A DNA stretch of 64,000 bases from CAXXXW01 sp963665555 (GTDB lineage: Bacteria; Pseudomonadota; Alphaproteobacteria; Thalassobaculales; Thalassobaculaceae). The translations under genes were made by a program, and so were the position numbers. The stretch spans positions 1,302,001-1,366,000 of the forward strand of contig OY762308.1 of the NCBI GenBank assembly GCA_963665555.2. Direction: 5' to 3'. Positions 26,963 through 34,993 of the stretch are shown piece after piece. Every line of letters starts with the position of its first letter. Within the stretch, counting starts at the first letter, position 1. Below the pieces are notes generated by a model. It was given only the letters and a program-made list of their open reading frames with translations. It had not been told where the DNA came from and searched no databases.

Positions 26963-27172
26963 GTGTTCGATACGATGAAGACCGTCGATTCCCTGACGAG
27001 CGCCGGTATCGCGGAAGCGCAGGCCAAGGCGATAACGGCGGCGATGCGCGACGCGGTGACCGAGGGCGTGGCCACCAAGGCGGATCTCGCGCGTCTCGAA
27101 ACGCGCCTTGTCCTCGTCAACCTCGCGACGGCCGGCGCGCTTTTCGCCGCGCTCAAGCTGTTCGGGGCCTGA
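26963..27172 (+). CDS. Small DUF1640-like membrane protein, truncated form
   Basis: The 69-residue protein begins at a GTG (26963) with GGGAG six bases upstream. The N-terminal helix pair (FDTMKTVDSLTSAGIAEAQA) and EGVATKADLARLETRL match the core of DUF1640/CCDC90-like proteins. The last 20 residues (VLVNLATAGALFAALKLF) form a membrane segment. Typical members have a longer coiled coil between these parts, so this one is a short version. It shares the VATKADLA core with the gene at 11334. It is divergent from uup and convergent with the thioesterase gene. Function unknown. Confidence 0.75.
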   Translation: MFDTMKTVDSLTSAGIAEAQAKAITAAMRDAVTEGVATKADLARLETRLVLVNLATAGALFAALKLFGA

Positions 27173-27206
27173 CGACGCGGGCCGCCGGGGCGCCGCGGCC
27201 GGCCCC

Positions 27207-27638
27207 CTACCCGACATTCGGGCTGTAGGTTCCGCGGCCGATGGCGCAGAGGCGGCCCGATTCGTCGCGCACGTCGATATCGACCGTCGCCACCGTCCGG
27301 CCGATCCGCCGCGCGGCCGCGGTCGCGACCAGCGCGCCGCCGCCCGCCGGGCGCAGGTAGTCGACGCGGAAGTTGATCGTCGGCACGCCGCCGCCCGCCT
27401 TCAGGACGACGGCGTAGTCGCCCGCGATGTCCACGAGCGCGGCGATCGCCCCGCCGTGGAACTGCCCCGTCCCCGCGCGCCGCTCGAATTCCGGGCGCAT
27501 CGGCATCCGCAGGACCACCTCGTCCCGGTCCGGGTCGGCCGAAACGACCTCCAGCTTCATGAAGGCGATGTAGGGCGAGGCGTCGAGCAGGCGCTGCACA
27601 TCCTCGCGGCCCAGGGGTTCGACAAGGGGTTCGGCCAT
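27207..27638 (-). CDS. PaaI-family hotdog thioesterase
   Basis: The 143-residue hotdog-fold acyl-CoA thioesterase has the PaaI/YigI-type motif GTGQFHGGAIAALVDIAGDY, in which the acidic or Gln residue and His surround the catalytic site, and a second signature VDYLRPA. It lies 24 bases downstream of the zinc-type reductase gene, and an acyl-CoA ligase gene precedes that. The three could form a unit: ligase, reductase and thioesterase acting on the same acyl-CoA. Substrate not deducible; aromatic acyl-CoA is possible given pobA next to it. Confidence 0.85.
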   Translation of the reverse strand: MAEPLVEPLGREDVQRLLDASPYIAFMKLEVVSADPDRDEVVLRMPMRPEFERRAGTGQFHGGAIAALVDIAGDYAVVLKAGGGVPTINFRVDYLRPAGGGALVATAAARRIGRTVATVDIDVRDESGRLCAIGRGTYSPNVG

Positions 27639-27662
27639 GCGCTTGCCCTCCGCCGGCGCCGT

Positions 27663-28676
27663 TCAGGGGTTGATCACGACCTTGCCGAAGACCTCGCGGT
27701 CCTCCAGCAGGCGGATGCCCTCGCGCGCCTCCTCCAGCGGCAGGGCGGCGTCGATAACCGGGGCCATGCGGCCGTCGCGGATGTATTCCATCAGGGCCTC
27801 CAGGTCCTCCCGCTCCCAGCTGTTGGAGCCGAGGATCTGCAGCTCGAAGGTCCAGATGAAGCGGATGTCGGTGCGCGGGTCGAAGCCGGCCGTCGCGCCG
27901 CAGGTGAGCATCCGCCCGCCGCGCCGCAGCGACCGCAGCGACGGCACCCAGGTGTCGCCGCCGGTGAAGTTCACGACGACGGTCGCGCCGCCCTCGAAGT
28001 CGCGCCGGCGCGGCTTGCCGTAGAGGCGGTAGACCTCCTTGTGGAACTCGTTGCCCATGTAGGACATCGCATGGTCGGCGCCGAGCGCGCGCAGCCGCTC
28101 CATCTTCGCCTCGGACGACGCGCAGACGACCGCCTCCGCCCCCGCCATCTTGGCGAGCAGCAGCGCGCCGGTGCCGACGCCGCCCGAGGCGCCGAGGATC
28201 AGCACCCTGTCCCCGGCCCCGACCTTGCCGATCGTGAACATCATCCGCCGCGCCGTGCCGTAGGCGACCGGCAGGCTGGCCGCCTGGTCGAGGCTCACGC
28301 CGTCCGGCACGCGGACCAGCTGGTGCGCCGGCGCGCGGCAATACTCCGCGAGGCCGCCATGGACCGTCTCGCCGACCAGCCCGCCCTCGACCCGGTTGCG
28401 CGGATCGACCAGCACCCGGTCGCCCGGCCGCCAGCCCTGGGCCGCCGCCTCCGCGCCGGCCTCGGCGATTTCGCCCGCCACGTCGAGGCCGCAGATCATC
28501 GGCATGGCGATGCGGATGCCGGGCATTCCGTTGCGCGTGAAAATGTCGTGGTAGTTGAGCGAGGTCGCCCGCACCCGGACGACGACGTCGCCCGGCCCGC
28601 ATTCGGGATCGGGAAAGTCGGACTCGAAGGCCAGGGCGTCCGGGCCGCCATGCCCCCTCAGCACCATCGCGCGCAT
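27663..28676 (-). CDS. Medium-chain (MDR) alcohol dehydrogenase / quinone oxidoreductase family protein
   Basis: The 337-residue enzyme has an N-terminal GroES-like domain (MRAMVLRGHGGPDAL to about 130) and a Rossmann domain with VLILGASGGVGTGALLLA (about 161-178). CGLDVAGEIAEAG is conserved, but the structural-zinc Cys cluster is missing, and the catalytic zinc site is partial, so a zinc-free quinone-oxidoreductase-like activity is likelier than classical alcohol dehydrogenase. It sits between the thioesterase (24 bases) and acyl-CoA ligase (31 bases) genes on the same strand. Confidence 0.82.
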   Translation of the reverse strand: MRAMVLRGHGGPDALAFESDFPDPECGPGDVVVRVRATSLNYHDIFTRNGMPGIRIAMPMICGLDVAGEIAEAGAEAAAQGWRPGDRVLVDPRNRVEGGLVGETVHGGLAEYCRAPAHQLVRVPDGVSLDQAASLPVAYGTARRMMFTIGKVGAGDRVLILGASGGVGTGALLLAKMAGAEAVVCASSEAKMERLRALGADHAMSYMGNEFHKEVYRLYGKPRRRDFEGGATVVVNFTGGDTWVPSLRSLRRGGRMLTCGATAGFDPRTDIRFIWTFELQILGSNSWEREDLEALMEYIRDGRMAPVIDAALPLEEAREGIRLLEDREVFGKVVINP

Positions 28677-28707
28677 CGCTCGCTCCCTCCAGGGCCGGGC
28701 GCCGGCG

Positions 28708-30219
28708 TCATCGCCGCCCGGACATTAGCACGGCCGCGCGCCGCGCGAGTTCCCGGCGGTCCACCTTGTTCGTGCCGGTGAGCGGCAGCGCGTCGAGGAA
28801 GGCGACGGCGCGCGGATGGCTGTAGGCCGGCCCGTGGGCGAGCGCGTGGCTCCTGATCTCGGCCTCCGTCGCCGCCGCCCCCGGCCGGGGCACGACGAAG
28901 GCGGCCGGCTTGAAGCCCTTGATCTCGTCGGGCACGGGCACGACGCAGGCCTGCTCCACCGCCTCGTGGCGCTCCAGCAGCTTTTCGACCTCGGCGGGAT
29001 AGACGCTCTCGCCGCCGCAATCGAACATGTCGTCCGTCCGGCCGACGAAATAATGGAAGCCGTCGGCGTCGCGCCGCATGATGTCGCCGGTCCTGTACCA
29101 GCCGTCCGCCGTCATCGCTTCCGCCGTCTTCTCCGGCAGGTTCCAGTAGCCGGGCGTGACGGCCGGGTTCCGGCACTGGAGTTCGCCCCGCTCCGCCCCG
29201 GGATCGCGGCCGTCGTCGAGCCGGGCGATCCCGGCGAGCGGGTAGCCGACGGAAAGGTCGGGCCGGGCCAGACCGTCCGGGTGCGGGCCGTACACCGCCG
29301 GGCCGGCCTCGGTGGTGCCGTAGCCGTTGGCGATCTCGGCGCCGGGGAACGCCGCCCTTATGTCGGCGACCAGCCGGGCGCCCACCGGCGCGGACCCCAT
29401 CCGCACGATCCGCGCGCTCGACAGGTCGGTCGCGGCCAGCAGGTCGCGCTCGCGCACCGCCATCGCCATCATCGCCGCGACGGAGGTGAGCCAGGTCGCG
29501 CGGTGCGCGCCGATCGCGCGGATATAGGCGCGCGCGTCGAAGCGCGGCATGAGCAGGATCGTGAGATGCGCCGCCAGCGCCAGCTTGCAGATCGCCAGCC
29601 CGTTCATGTGGTAGAGCGGCGCCGCGACCAGCATCCGGTGGTCCGGGTCCGGCCGCGGCGACATGCGCCGGCGGACCACCCAGAGATGGCCCTCGTGGGT
29701 CAGCGGCACACCCTTGGGCCGGCCGGTCGAGCCGGAGGTGTAGAGGAACATCGCCGCCTCGCCCGGCCCCGGGACGACGGTCTCGAACGCTCCGGGATCG
29801 AGCAGCGCGTCGAACGCCTCCGCGCCCCCGCCCCGGAACGAGACCGCCTCCAGACCGGCCGGGACGGCGGCGCGGCGGTCCGGGTCCGCGAAGACCAGTT
29901 CGCAGCCCGCGTCGGCCAGGATGAATTCGATCGTTTCCGCCGGGAAGCGGTGGTTGACCGGGACCGCGACCAGGCCGGCCCGCATGATCGCCAGGTACGC
30001 GACCAGGAACTCGGCGGAGTTCTCCGCGAGGATGCCGATCCGCGCGCCCCGCGCATGGCCCCGCGCGGCCAGCCCGCGCGCCGCCGCCCGGACCGCCGCG
30101 TCGAGTTCGCCGTGGCTCCAGGTTCGCGGCCCGCCCGGCGCGCCGAGATCGACCAGCGCCGCCTTGCCCGGATCGGCCGAACGGTCGACCAGGTCGCCGA
30201 GGTTGAAAAGCGCGTCCAT
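28708..30219 (-). CDS. AMP-forming acyl-CoA ligase
   Basis: The 503-residue ANL-superfamily enzyme activates a carboxylate with ATP and CoA. The P-loop FLYTSGSTGRPKGVPLTH, the ANGYGTTEAGPA motif, the hinge YRTGDIMRRDADG, and the C-terminal TGTNKVDRREL with the catalytic Lys are all present. Substrate cannot be read; closeness to the divergent pobA gene (106-base spacer) makes a benzoate-type acid possible. It heads a likely ligase-reductase-thioesterase operon. Confidence 0.88.
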   Translation of the reverse strand: MDALFNLGDLVDRSADPGKAALVDLGAPGGPRTWSHGELDAAVRAAARGLAARGHARGARIGILAENSAEFLVAYLAIMRAGLVAVPVNHRFPAETIEFILADAGCELVFADPDRRAAVPAGLEAVSFRGGGAEAFDALLDPGAFETVVPGPGEAAMFLYTSGSTGRPKGVPLTHEGHLWVVRRRMSPRPDPDHRMLVAAPLYHMNGLAICKLALAAHLTILLMPRFDARAYIRAIGAHRATWLTSVAAMMAMAVRERDLLAATDLSSARIVRMGSAPVGARLVADIRAAFPGAEIANGYGTTEAGPAVYGPHPDGLARPDLSVGYPLAGIARLDDGRDPGAERGELQCRNPAVTPGYWNLPEKTAEAMTADGWYRTGDIMRRDADGFHYFVGRTDDMFDCGGESVYPAEVEKLLERHEAVEQACVVPVPDEIKGFKPAAFVVPRPGAAATEAEIRSHALAHGPAYSHPRAVAFLDALPLTGTNKVDRRELARRAAVLMSGRR

Positions 30220-30325
30220 TCCGTTCCCTGTCGCGGCGGGGTTCGCGGGGCGCGGACTATAGCGGGGGGCGGGGCGGTTCGGCTACGCTCCCGCGCCGGC
30301 CCGCCGCCCGCGAGGGAGAGACGCC

Positions 30326-31534
30326 ATGCCCGCCACGCCTTCCGGCCGCCCGCGCGCGCGCGTCCGGCGCACGCAGGTCGGCATCGTCGGGGCCGGGCCG
30401 GCGGGGCTGCTGCTGGCCCAGTTGCTGGCGCGGCGCGGCGTCGAATCGGTCGTCCTCGAAAACCGCAGCCGCGCCCATGTGGAGGGCCGCATCCGCGCCG
30501 GCGTGCTGGAGCCGGGCACGGTGGACCTGCTGGCCGAGGCCGGGGCCGGCGCGCGCGCCGCCCGCGAGGGCCAGGTCCACGCGGGGTTCGAAATCTCGCA
30601 CGACGGGCGGCGCGGGCGGATCGACCTCGCCGGCCTCACCGGCAAGCCGGGCGTCGTCGTCTACGGCCAGACCGAGGTGGTGAAGGACCTGGTCGCCGCC
30701 CGGCTGGCCGAGGGCGGCGAGATCGCCTTCGAGGCGGAGGATGTCTCGCCGCTCGACATCGAGAGCGGCCGCCCCCGGATCGCCTACCGCCACGGCGGCG
30801 CCGACCGGATGCTGGAATGCGACTTCGTGGCCGGCTGCGATGGTTTCCACGGCGTCTGCCGGAGCCGGTTCCCCGACGGCGCCTTGCGTACATACGAGCG
30901 CGTCTATCCCTACGCCTGGCTCGGCATCCTGGCCGAGGCGCCGCCGCCGGGCGAGGAGTTGATCTACGCCAGCCACCCGCGCGGCTTCGCGCTCTACAGC
31001 ATGAGGCCGCCGGGCCGCTCCCGCCTCTACCTGCAATGCGCGCCCGACACCGACCTCGCCGACTGGCCGGACGCGCGGATCTGGGAGGAGCTGCGGCGGC
31101 GCCTCGGCCCGGACGGGGCCGGGATGCTCCGCGACGGGCCGGTGCTGGAGCGGCTGGTCGCGCCGATGCGCAGCTTCGTCGCCGAGCCGATGCGCCGCGG
31201 CCGGCTGTTCCTGGCCGGCGACGCGGCCCATATCGTGCCGCCGACGGGGGCCAAGGGCCTCAACCTGGCGGCGGCGGACGCGCGCTACCTCGCCCGCGCG
31301 CTGGGCGAATACTACGGAACGGGGTCGATGGAGGGGCTGGACCGCTACTCCGGCACGGCGCTGGCGCGGGTGTGGAAGGCGGAGCGGTTCTCGCGCTGGA
31401 TGACCGCGACGCTGCACCGCGCCGGCGGCGACGGGTTCGACGACCGCATCCGGACGGCGGAGCTCGACTACCTGCTCTCCTCCCGCGCCGCGATGGCGGC
31501 GCTGGCCGAGAACTACGTGGGCCTGCCGTTCTGA
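30326..31534 (+). CDS. pobA: 4-hydroxybenzoate 3-monooxygenase
   Basis: The 402-residue flavoprotein converts 4-hydroxybenzoate to protocatechuate with NAD(P)H and O2. It has a GxGxxG FAD motif (VGIVGAGPAGLLLAQLL), the DG motif CDGFHGVCR and the GD motif FLAGDAAHIVPPTGAKGLNL. Also seen are VEGRIRAGVLE and QTEVVKDL, characteristic of PobA. About 12 basic residues precede homology. No pobR regulator or protocatechuate ring-cleavage gene is in the window. The gene is divergent from the acyl-CoA ligase. Confidence 0.93.
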   Translation: MPATPSGRPRARVRRTQVGIVGAGPAGLLLAQLLARRGVESVVLENRSRAHVEGRIRAGVLEPGTVDLLAEAGAGARAAREGQVHAGFEISHDGRRGRIDLAGLTGKPGVVVYGQTEVVKDLVAARLAEGGEIAFEAEDVSPLDIESGRPRIAYRHGGADRMLECDFVAGCDGFHGVCRSRFPDGALRTYERVYPYAWLGILAEAPPPGEELIYASHPRGFALYSMRPPGRSRLYLQCAPDTDLADWPDARIWEELRRRLGPDGAGMLRDGPVLERLVAPMRSFVAEPMRRGRLFLAGDAAHIVPPTGAKGLNLAAADARYLARALGEYYGTGSMEGLDRYSGTALARVWKAERFSRWMTATLHRAGGDGFDDRIRTAELDYLLSSRAAMAALAENYVGLPF

Positions 31535-31573
31535 GCGGGCGGGAGCCGCCGCCATTCGCGCGGAAAACCGGAG

Positions 31574-31849
31574 TCACCGTCGCCGGTAAACATCCCGCCG
31601 ATGCGCGACCCGAAGGACGAGAACGCGCCGGGCGCCGTCGTCGATATTCGCGACGACGCGCCAGTCCCCCACCCGGTATCGCCAAAGGGGGATCGGGCCG
31701 GAACCCTTGAGAGCCGCGCCGGCGCCGCGGGGATCGTCAAGCCTGGCGAGGCGCCCGCGCAAGTACGAGAAGATTCGCCGCGCGACGGTCTTGTCCAGCC
31801 TGGCCAGATCCCTCAGCGCCGCGTCGTCGATTTCAACCGTCCAGGCCAA
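31574..31849 (-). CDS. RelE/ParE-family toxin
   Basis: The 91-residue RelE-fold protein begins TVEIDDAALRDLARLDK and ends with the usual strand pair (YRVGDWRVVANIDD, VLVLRVAHRRDVYRR). The Arg and His residues near the C-terminus fit an mRNA-cleaving RelE-type toxin, though ParE-type action is not excluded. Its start lies 17 bases inside the antitoxin gene, the classic toxin-antitoxin arrangement. Confidence 0.9.
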   Translation of the reverse strand: MAWTVEIDDAALRDLARLDKTVARRIFSYLRGRLARLDDPRGAGAALKGSGPIPLWRYRVGDWRVVANIDDGARRVLVLRVAHRRDVYRRR

Positions 31850-32057
31850 GCTCGCGCGCCGCCTCGTCCAGCGAGAGAGTCCGCGAGCGGCCGGCCCGGT
31901 TGTCCGCCAGGCGCCGCTCGGAGACGTACAGGTCCTCGAGGTCGTCGAGGCGGTCGAGGATGGCCTCGCGGACGTGGAAGGCCCTGTCGCGCCCGGTCGC
32001 CCTGGCCAGCGCGTCGAGCCGGGCCTCGTCGGCGGCGGACAATTCGATCTCGACCAT
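31833..32057 (-). CDS. RelB/CopG-type antitoxin
   Basis: The 74-residue protein has an N-terminal ribbon-helix-helix (VEIELSAADEARLDALAR, then RDRAFHVREAILDRLDDL), and a flexible C-terminal tail (SRTLSLDEAARELGLDG) of the kind that wraps the toxin. The start ATG at 32057 follows the cysteine-dioxygenase-like gene by 32 bases. The pair would autoregulate through the RHH domain. No duplicated operator was recognised upstream. Confidence 0.88.
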   Translation of the reverse strand: MVEIELSAADEARLDALARATGRDRAFHVREAILDRLDDLEDLYVSERRLADNRAGRSRTLSLDEAARELGLDG

Positions 32058-32089
32058 GGGCCGATTCCCTTTCCGGCGCCCGCCCGCGC

Positions 32090-32659
32090 CTAGGCCCGCT
32101 TGCGGACGCGCTGCGGGCAGGGGCGGACCGTCCCGGCGATGGGGTCGAACTCGAAGCGGTCGCGGCTGGCGGGGCTGTAGCCGTAGACATGCAGCGACAG
32201 GCTCGGCGCGTCGCCGGTGTTGCGCACGCTGTGGATGTCCTCGGGCGCGAAGACGCAGGCGTCGCCCGGGCCGACCACACGCTCCCCGGCGGGGGAAAGG
32301 TCGGCGCGGCCGGGGCGGGAGCCGTCGTCGCGGCGCGCCCAGTCCACATTGGTCTCCTCGCCCTCGATGCCGACGACGACGCCCCAGGTCCGGTGGTCGT
32401 GCGGGGCCACGCCCCGGCCGGGCAGCCAGCAGATCGCCTCGACCATCAGCGAGTGGTCCTCCTCCTCGTTCAGGATCGCGATCCCGAAGCCCTGGGCCGG
32501 GTCGCACTCCCGGAGCGCCGGGTCGCTCCAGTCGGCCTCGGCGGCGAGGCGGCGGGCCAGCGGGACGATCCGCCCCTCGACCGTCTCGCGCGGCGCCCTG
32601 GCCGCGCCGTCGATGGCCTTGAGGTCGGCGACGAAGGCTTCGAGCGTGTAGCCGGGCAT
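32090..32659 (-). CDS. Cysteine dioxygenase-like cupin
   Basis: The 189-residue cupin belongs to the cysteine/thiol dioxygenase group, non-heme iron enzymes that oxidise thiols to sulfinates. The iron site shows PHDHRTWGVVVG (His-x-His) and the third His in VRNTGDAPSLSLHVYGY. Length and fold fit bacterial CDO or 3-mercaptopropionate dioxygenase; the substrate residue (Arg or Gln) cannot be assigned safely. The ATG at 32659 has GGGAG upstream. It lies 17 bases downstream of imuA on the same strand and may be read through from it. Confidence 0.8.
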   Translation of the reverse strand: MPGYTLEAFVADLKAIDGAARAPRETVEGRIVPLARRLAAEADWSDPALRECDPAQGFGIAILNEEEDHSLMVEAICWLPGRGVAPHDHRTWGVVVGIEGEETNVDWARRDDGSRPGRADLSPAGERVVGPGDACVFAPEDIHSVRNTGDAPSLSLHVYGYSPASRDRFEFDPIAGTVRPCPQRVRKRA

Positions 32660-32676
32660 GGGGCGCTCCCTTGCGG

Positions 32677-33549
32677 TCATCCGTTGGCGTTGGCGGCGCG
32701 CGGCCATGCTCGCGCCGAATCGGCCCGAAGGCCAGAAGATTCGTCCGCCCCGCGCGCGGCGCGCGGCCCGGCGAGGGCGGGAACGGCGTCGCGGAACGCC
32801 CCGGCGGCCGGGTCCCAGGACGCCTCGGCGGCGGCGGGGCGGCCGTTGCGGGCGCGGAGCAGTTCGATCCGCCAGCGCGGGGCCTCGTCCGGCCAGGGCG
32901 CGCCGCCCGCCGAGGGGGCCGCGCGGACCCGCCAGCGCGTGTCCGGCCCGCCGCCCGCCGCCGCGCCGGCCGCGCCGGGCCGGACCAGGATCGCCGCCGC
33001 GCCGCCGGCGGCCGCGGCCAGCCGCAGGCGCCGCCAGACCGTCCCCTCCCGCGCCCCGGGCCGGGCCGGCCCCGCCTCGGCGACGACGGCGGCGAGGCCG
33101 GGGCGGCCCAGCGCCTCCTCCACCGCCCACAGCCGGTCCGCCCCGTTCGGCGCGTCCACGACCAGGACCCGGCCGGGATCGAGGCCGAGCCAGGCCAGCC
33201 CGCGCGCCGACAGCGCCCCGCCGAACGGGTTCGCCTCGTTCGGGCACCACAGCACGCCGGCCGCGCCCTCCGCGCCGCCCGCGTCGAGCAGCCGGCGCGC
33301 CAGGGCGGCGGCGAGGCCGAAGGGCGCGGCGTCGCGGACCTCCGCCCGCCCCTCCCCGGCGATCTCGTGGACCCGGCCGCGCGCCAGCCCGCCGCCGGGC
33401 AGCGCCCGGTCCAGCGCCGCCACGCCGAGCGGCGCGGCCGGCGGCGCGCCGCCGTCCCCGGCGCCGCCGCGCCCGATCGCCCGCACCCGCGCCCGCAAGG
33501 CTTCGAGGCCGCCGGCGCGCGGGCGCGCGAACACGGGGAGTCCGTCCAT
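32677..33549 (-). CDS. imuA: ImuA, RecA-like component of the mutasome
   Basis: The 290-residue RecA-like protein lacks a clear Walker A. Diagnostic stretches are LGVAALDRALPGGGLARGRVHEIAG at residues 41-65, VLWCPNEANPFGG, and RVLVVDAPNGADRLWAVEEAL. ImuA works with ImuB and DnaE2 in SOS-induced translesion synthesis. A perfect LexA box lies 25 bases upstream of its ATG (33549). Unusually, the next gene is a cysteine-dioxygenase-like cupin; neither imuB nor dnaE2 follows. They may be elsewhere in the genome, or this copy is orphaned. Confidence 0.87.
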   Translation of the reverse strand: MDGLPVFARPRAGGLEALRARVRAIGRGGAGDGGAPPAAPLGVAALDRALPGGGLARGRVHEIAGEGRAEVRDAAPFGLAAALARRLLDAGGAEGAAGVLWCPNEANPFGGALSARGLAWLGLDPGRVLVVDAPNGADRLWAVEEALGRPGLAAVVAEAGPARPGAREGTVWRRLRLAAAAGGAAAILVRPGAAGAAAGGGPDTRWRVRAAPSAGGAPWPDEAPRWRIELLRARNGRPAAAEASWDPAAGAFRDAVPALAGPRAARGADESSGLRADSARAWPRAANANG

Positions 33550-33573
33550 GGCTCGCTCCGTCCGCGGTTCGTC

Positions 33574-33588
33574 GTTCTTCGTATGTTC
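33574..33588. promoter_or_regulatory. LexA (SOS) box GTTC-N7-GTTC
   Basis: GTTC (33574-33577), a 7-base spacer and GTTC (33585-33588) exactly match the alphaproteobacterial LexA operator. It sits 25 bases upstream of the imuA start, in a locally AT-rich stretch. This both supports the gene call and points to the taxonomic class. Confidence 0.9.
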
Positions 33589-33634
33589 TATGACGAAGCG
33601 CGCGCCGGAGTCAACCCGCGGCGGCCGCGCGCGC

Positions 33635-34720
33635 CTACGCCCGGTGCGCCTCCAGCGCGTCGAGGTCGAAGCGGATGCCGTGGCCGGGGGCCTCGCCCGC
33701 CGTCGCGTAGCCCTCGACCACCTCCAGCGGCTCGGCGAGGAACCGCTCCAGCCCGAAGCCGTGGACCTCCAGGTAGGAGGCGTTGGGGATCGCGCCGAGC
33801 AGGTGGACATGGATGTCGTGCACGCCGTGCGAGGTGACGGGCAGGTTGCGCGCCTCGGCCAGGCGGGCCACCTTCGCCCAGACGGTGATCCCGCCGCAGT
33901 TCGACACGTCCGGCTCGATGTAGCTGACGCCGCCCGCCTCCAGCATGTGCTGGAAGTCGTACAGCGTGTGCAGGTTTTCCCCCGCCGAGATCGGCACGCC
34001 GCCCTCGGCCCGGATGCGGGCGTGGCCGGCGAAATCCTCCGGGACCGTCGGCTCCTCCAGCCACACGAGGTCGAAGGGGCGGAAGGCGCGGGCGGCCCGG
34101 ATCGCCTCGTCCACGGTCCAGCGCATGTTGGCGTCCGCCATCAGCGGGAAGCCGGGGCCGAGATGCGCGCGCATCGCCGCCACCCGCTCCACGTCCTCGG
34201 CGAGGTCGTCGCGCCCGACCTTCATCTTGATGGCGCGGAACCCCCTGGCCAGGTTGGCGTCGGTCTGGGCCAGCAACTCGTCGAGCGTGAACATCAGGTC
34301 GATGCCGCCGGCATAGGCCCTCACCCTGGGGTCCGCGCCGCCGAGCAGGCGCCAGAGCGGCAGCCCGGTCCGCTTGCCCAGCAGGTCCCAAAGCGCGATG
34401 TCGACGGCCGAAAGCGCGTGCATGGCGAGGCCGCCGCGCCCGGCGTAGTGCAGCCGCCACCACAGCGCCTTCCAGGCCTCCTCGATCCGGTCGGCGTCGC
34501 GGCCGGCGAGGAAGGGCGCGATGTCGTCGGCGATGACGGCGTGGATCGCGCTCGCCCCGGCGCCGAGCACATAGGTGTAGCCGAGGCCCTCGCGGCCTTC
34601 CCCGTCGGCGACGCGGGCGGAGACCAGCTCGAAGCTCGGCATCTCGCCATGGGTGCTGTCGGACAGCGTGACGGGGAGCGGGATGCTGTAACGGTCGGCC
34701 TGGACGCGGGCGATGGTCAT
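33635..34720 (-). CDS. Mandelate racemase/muconate lactonizing enzyme-family protein
   Basis: The 361-residue enolase-superfamily enzyme has the catalytic Lys pair RAIKMKVG (K-x-K), the three metal ligands in LMADANMRW, VWLEEPTVPED and ISAGENLHT, and a downstream His in VTSHGVHDIH. This pattern fits the MR subgroup, acting on acid sugars or similar hydroxy acids. The substrate cannot be read. It is a single gene with its start (34720) facing the efflux operon promoter region. Confidence 0.9.
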   Translation of the reverse strand: MTIARVQADRYSIPLPVTLSDSTHGEMPSFELVSARVADGEGREGLGYTYVLGAGASAIHAVIADDIAPFLAGRDADRIEEAWKALWWRLHYAGRGGLAMHALSAVDIALWDLLGKRTGLPLWRLLGGADPRVRAYAGGIDLMFTLDELLAQTDANLARGFRAIKMKVGRDDLAEDVERVAAMRAHLGPGFPLMADANMRWTVDEAIRAARAFRPFDLVWLEEPTVPEDFAGHARIRAEGGVPISAGENLHTLYDFQHMLEAGGVSYIEPDVSNCGGITVWAKVARLAEARNLPVTSHGVHDIHVHLLGAIPNASYLEVHGFGLERFLAEPLEVVEGYATAGEAPGHGIRFDLDALEAHRA

Positions 34721-34833
34721 GGCGGGGCCTCTTTCGACGGGAGGGGCGCGGCGGCGCGGCCGGAGCATGGCGGCGCCGCGCCGGGATTGCAAACGGCGCG
34801 CGATCCGGCGCGGCGGCCGGCGGCGCGAAAAAG

Positions 34834-34864
34834 TTTTCACTTCCCGGACGACTCCCCCTATCTT
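34834..34864 (+). promoter_or_regulatory. Candidate promoter of the TolC/PAS-adaptor/MacB operon
   Basis: TTTTCA (34834-34839) and TATCTT (34859-34864), 19 bases apart, lie in an AT-richer stretch 130 bases before the TolC start. The spacing is long and the -35 imperfect, so this is tentative. Confidence 0.3.
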
Positions 34865-34993
34865 GGCCGGCCATACTTGTCCCCGCGCGCGTCGCGCGGG
34901 AACGGGGGCAGTGACGCGACGGCGAACGGGGAGGAAGAAAAGTGACCGGACCGCGACATTTCCGAGCGGCGGCGTAGGGAGCGGGAAGCGTCC

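Noticed and set aside
30326..31534. Generic FAD monooxygenase assignment for this gene
   Set aside because: The VEGRIRAGVLE and QTEVVKDL stretches and the length point specifically to 4-hydroxybenzoate hydroxylase.
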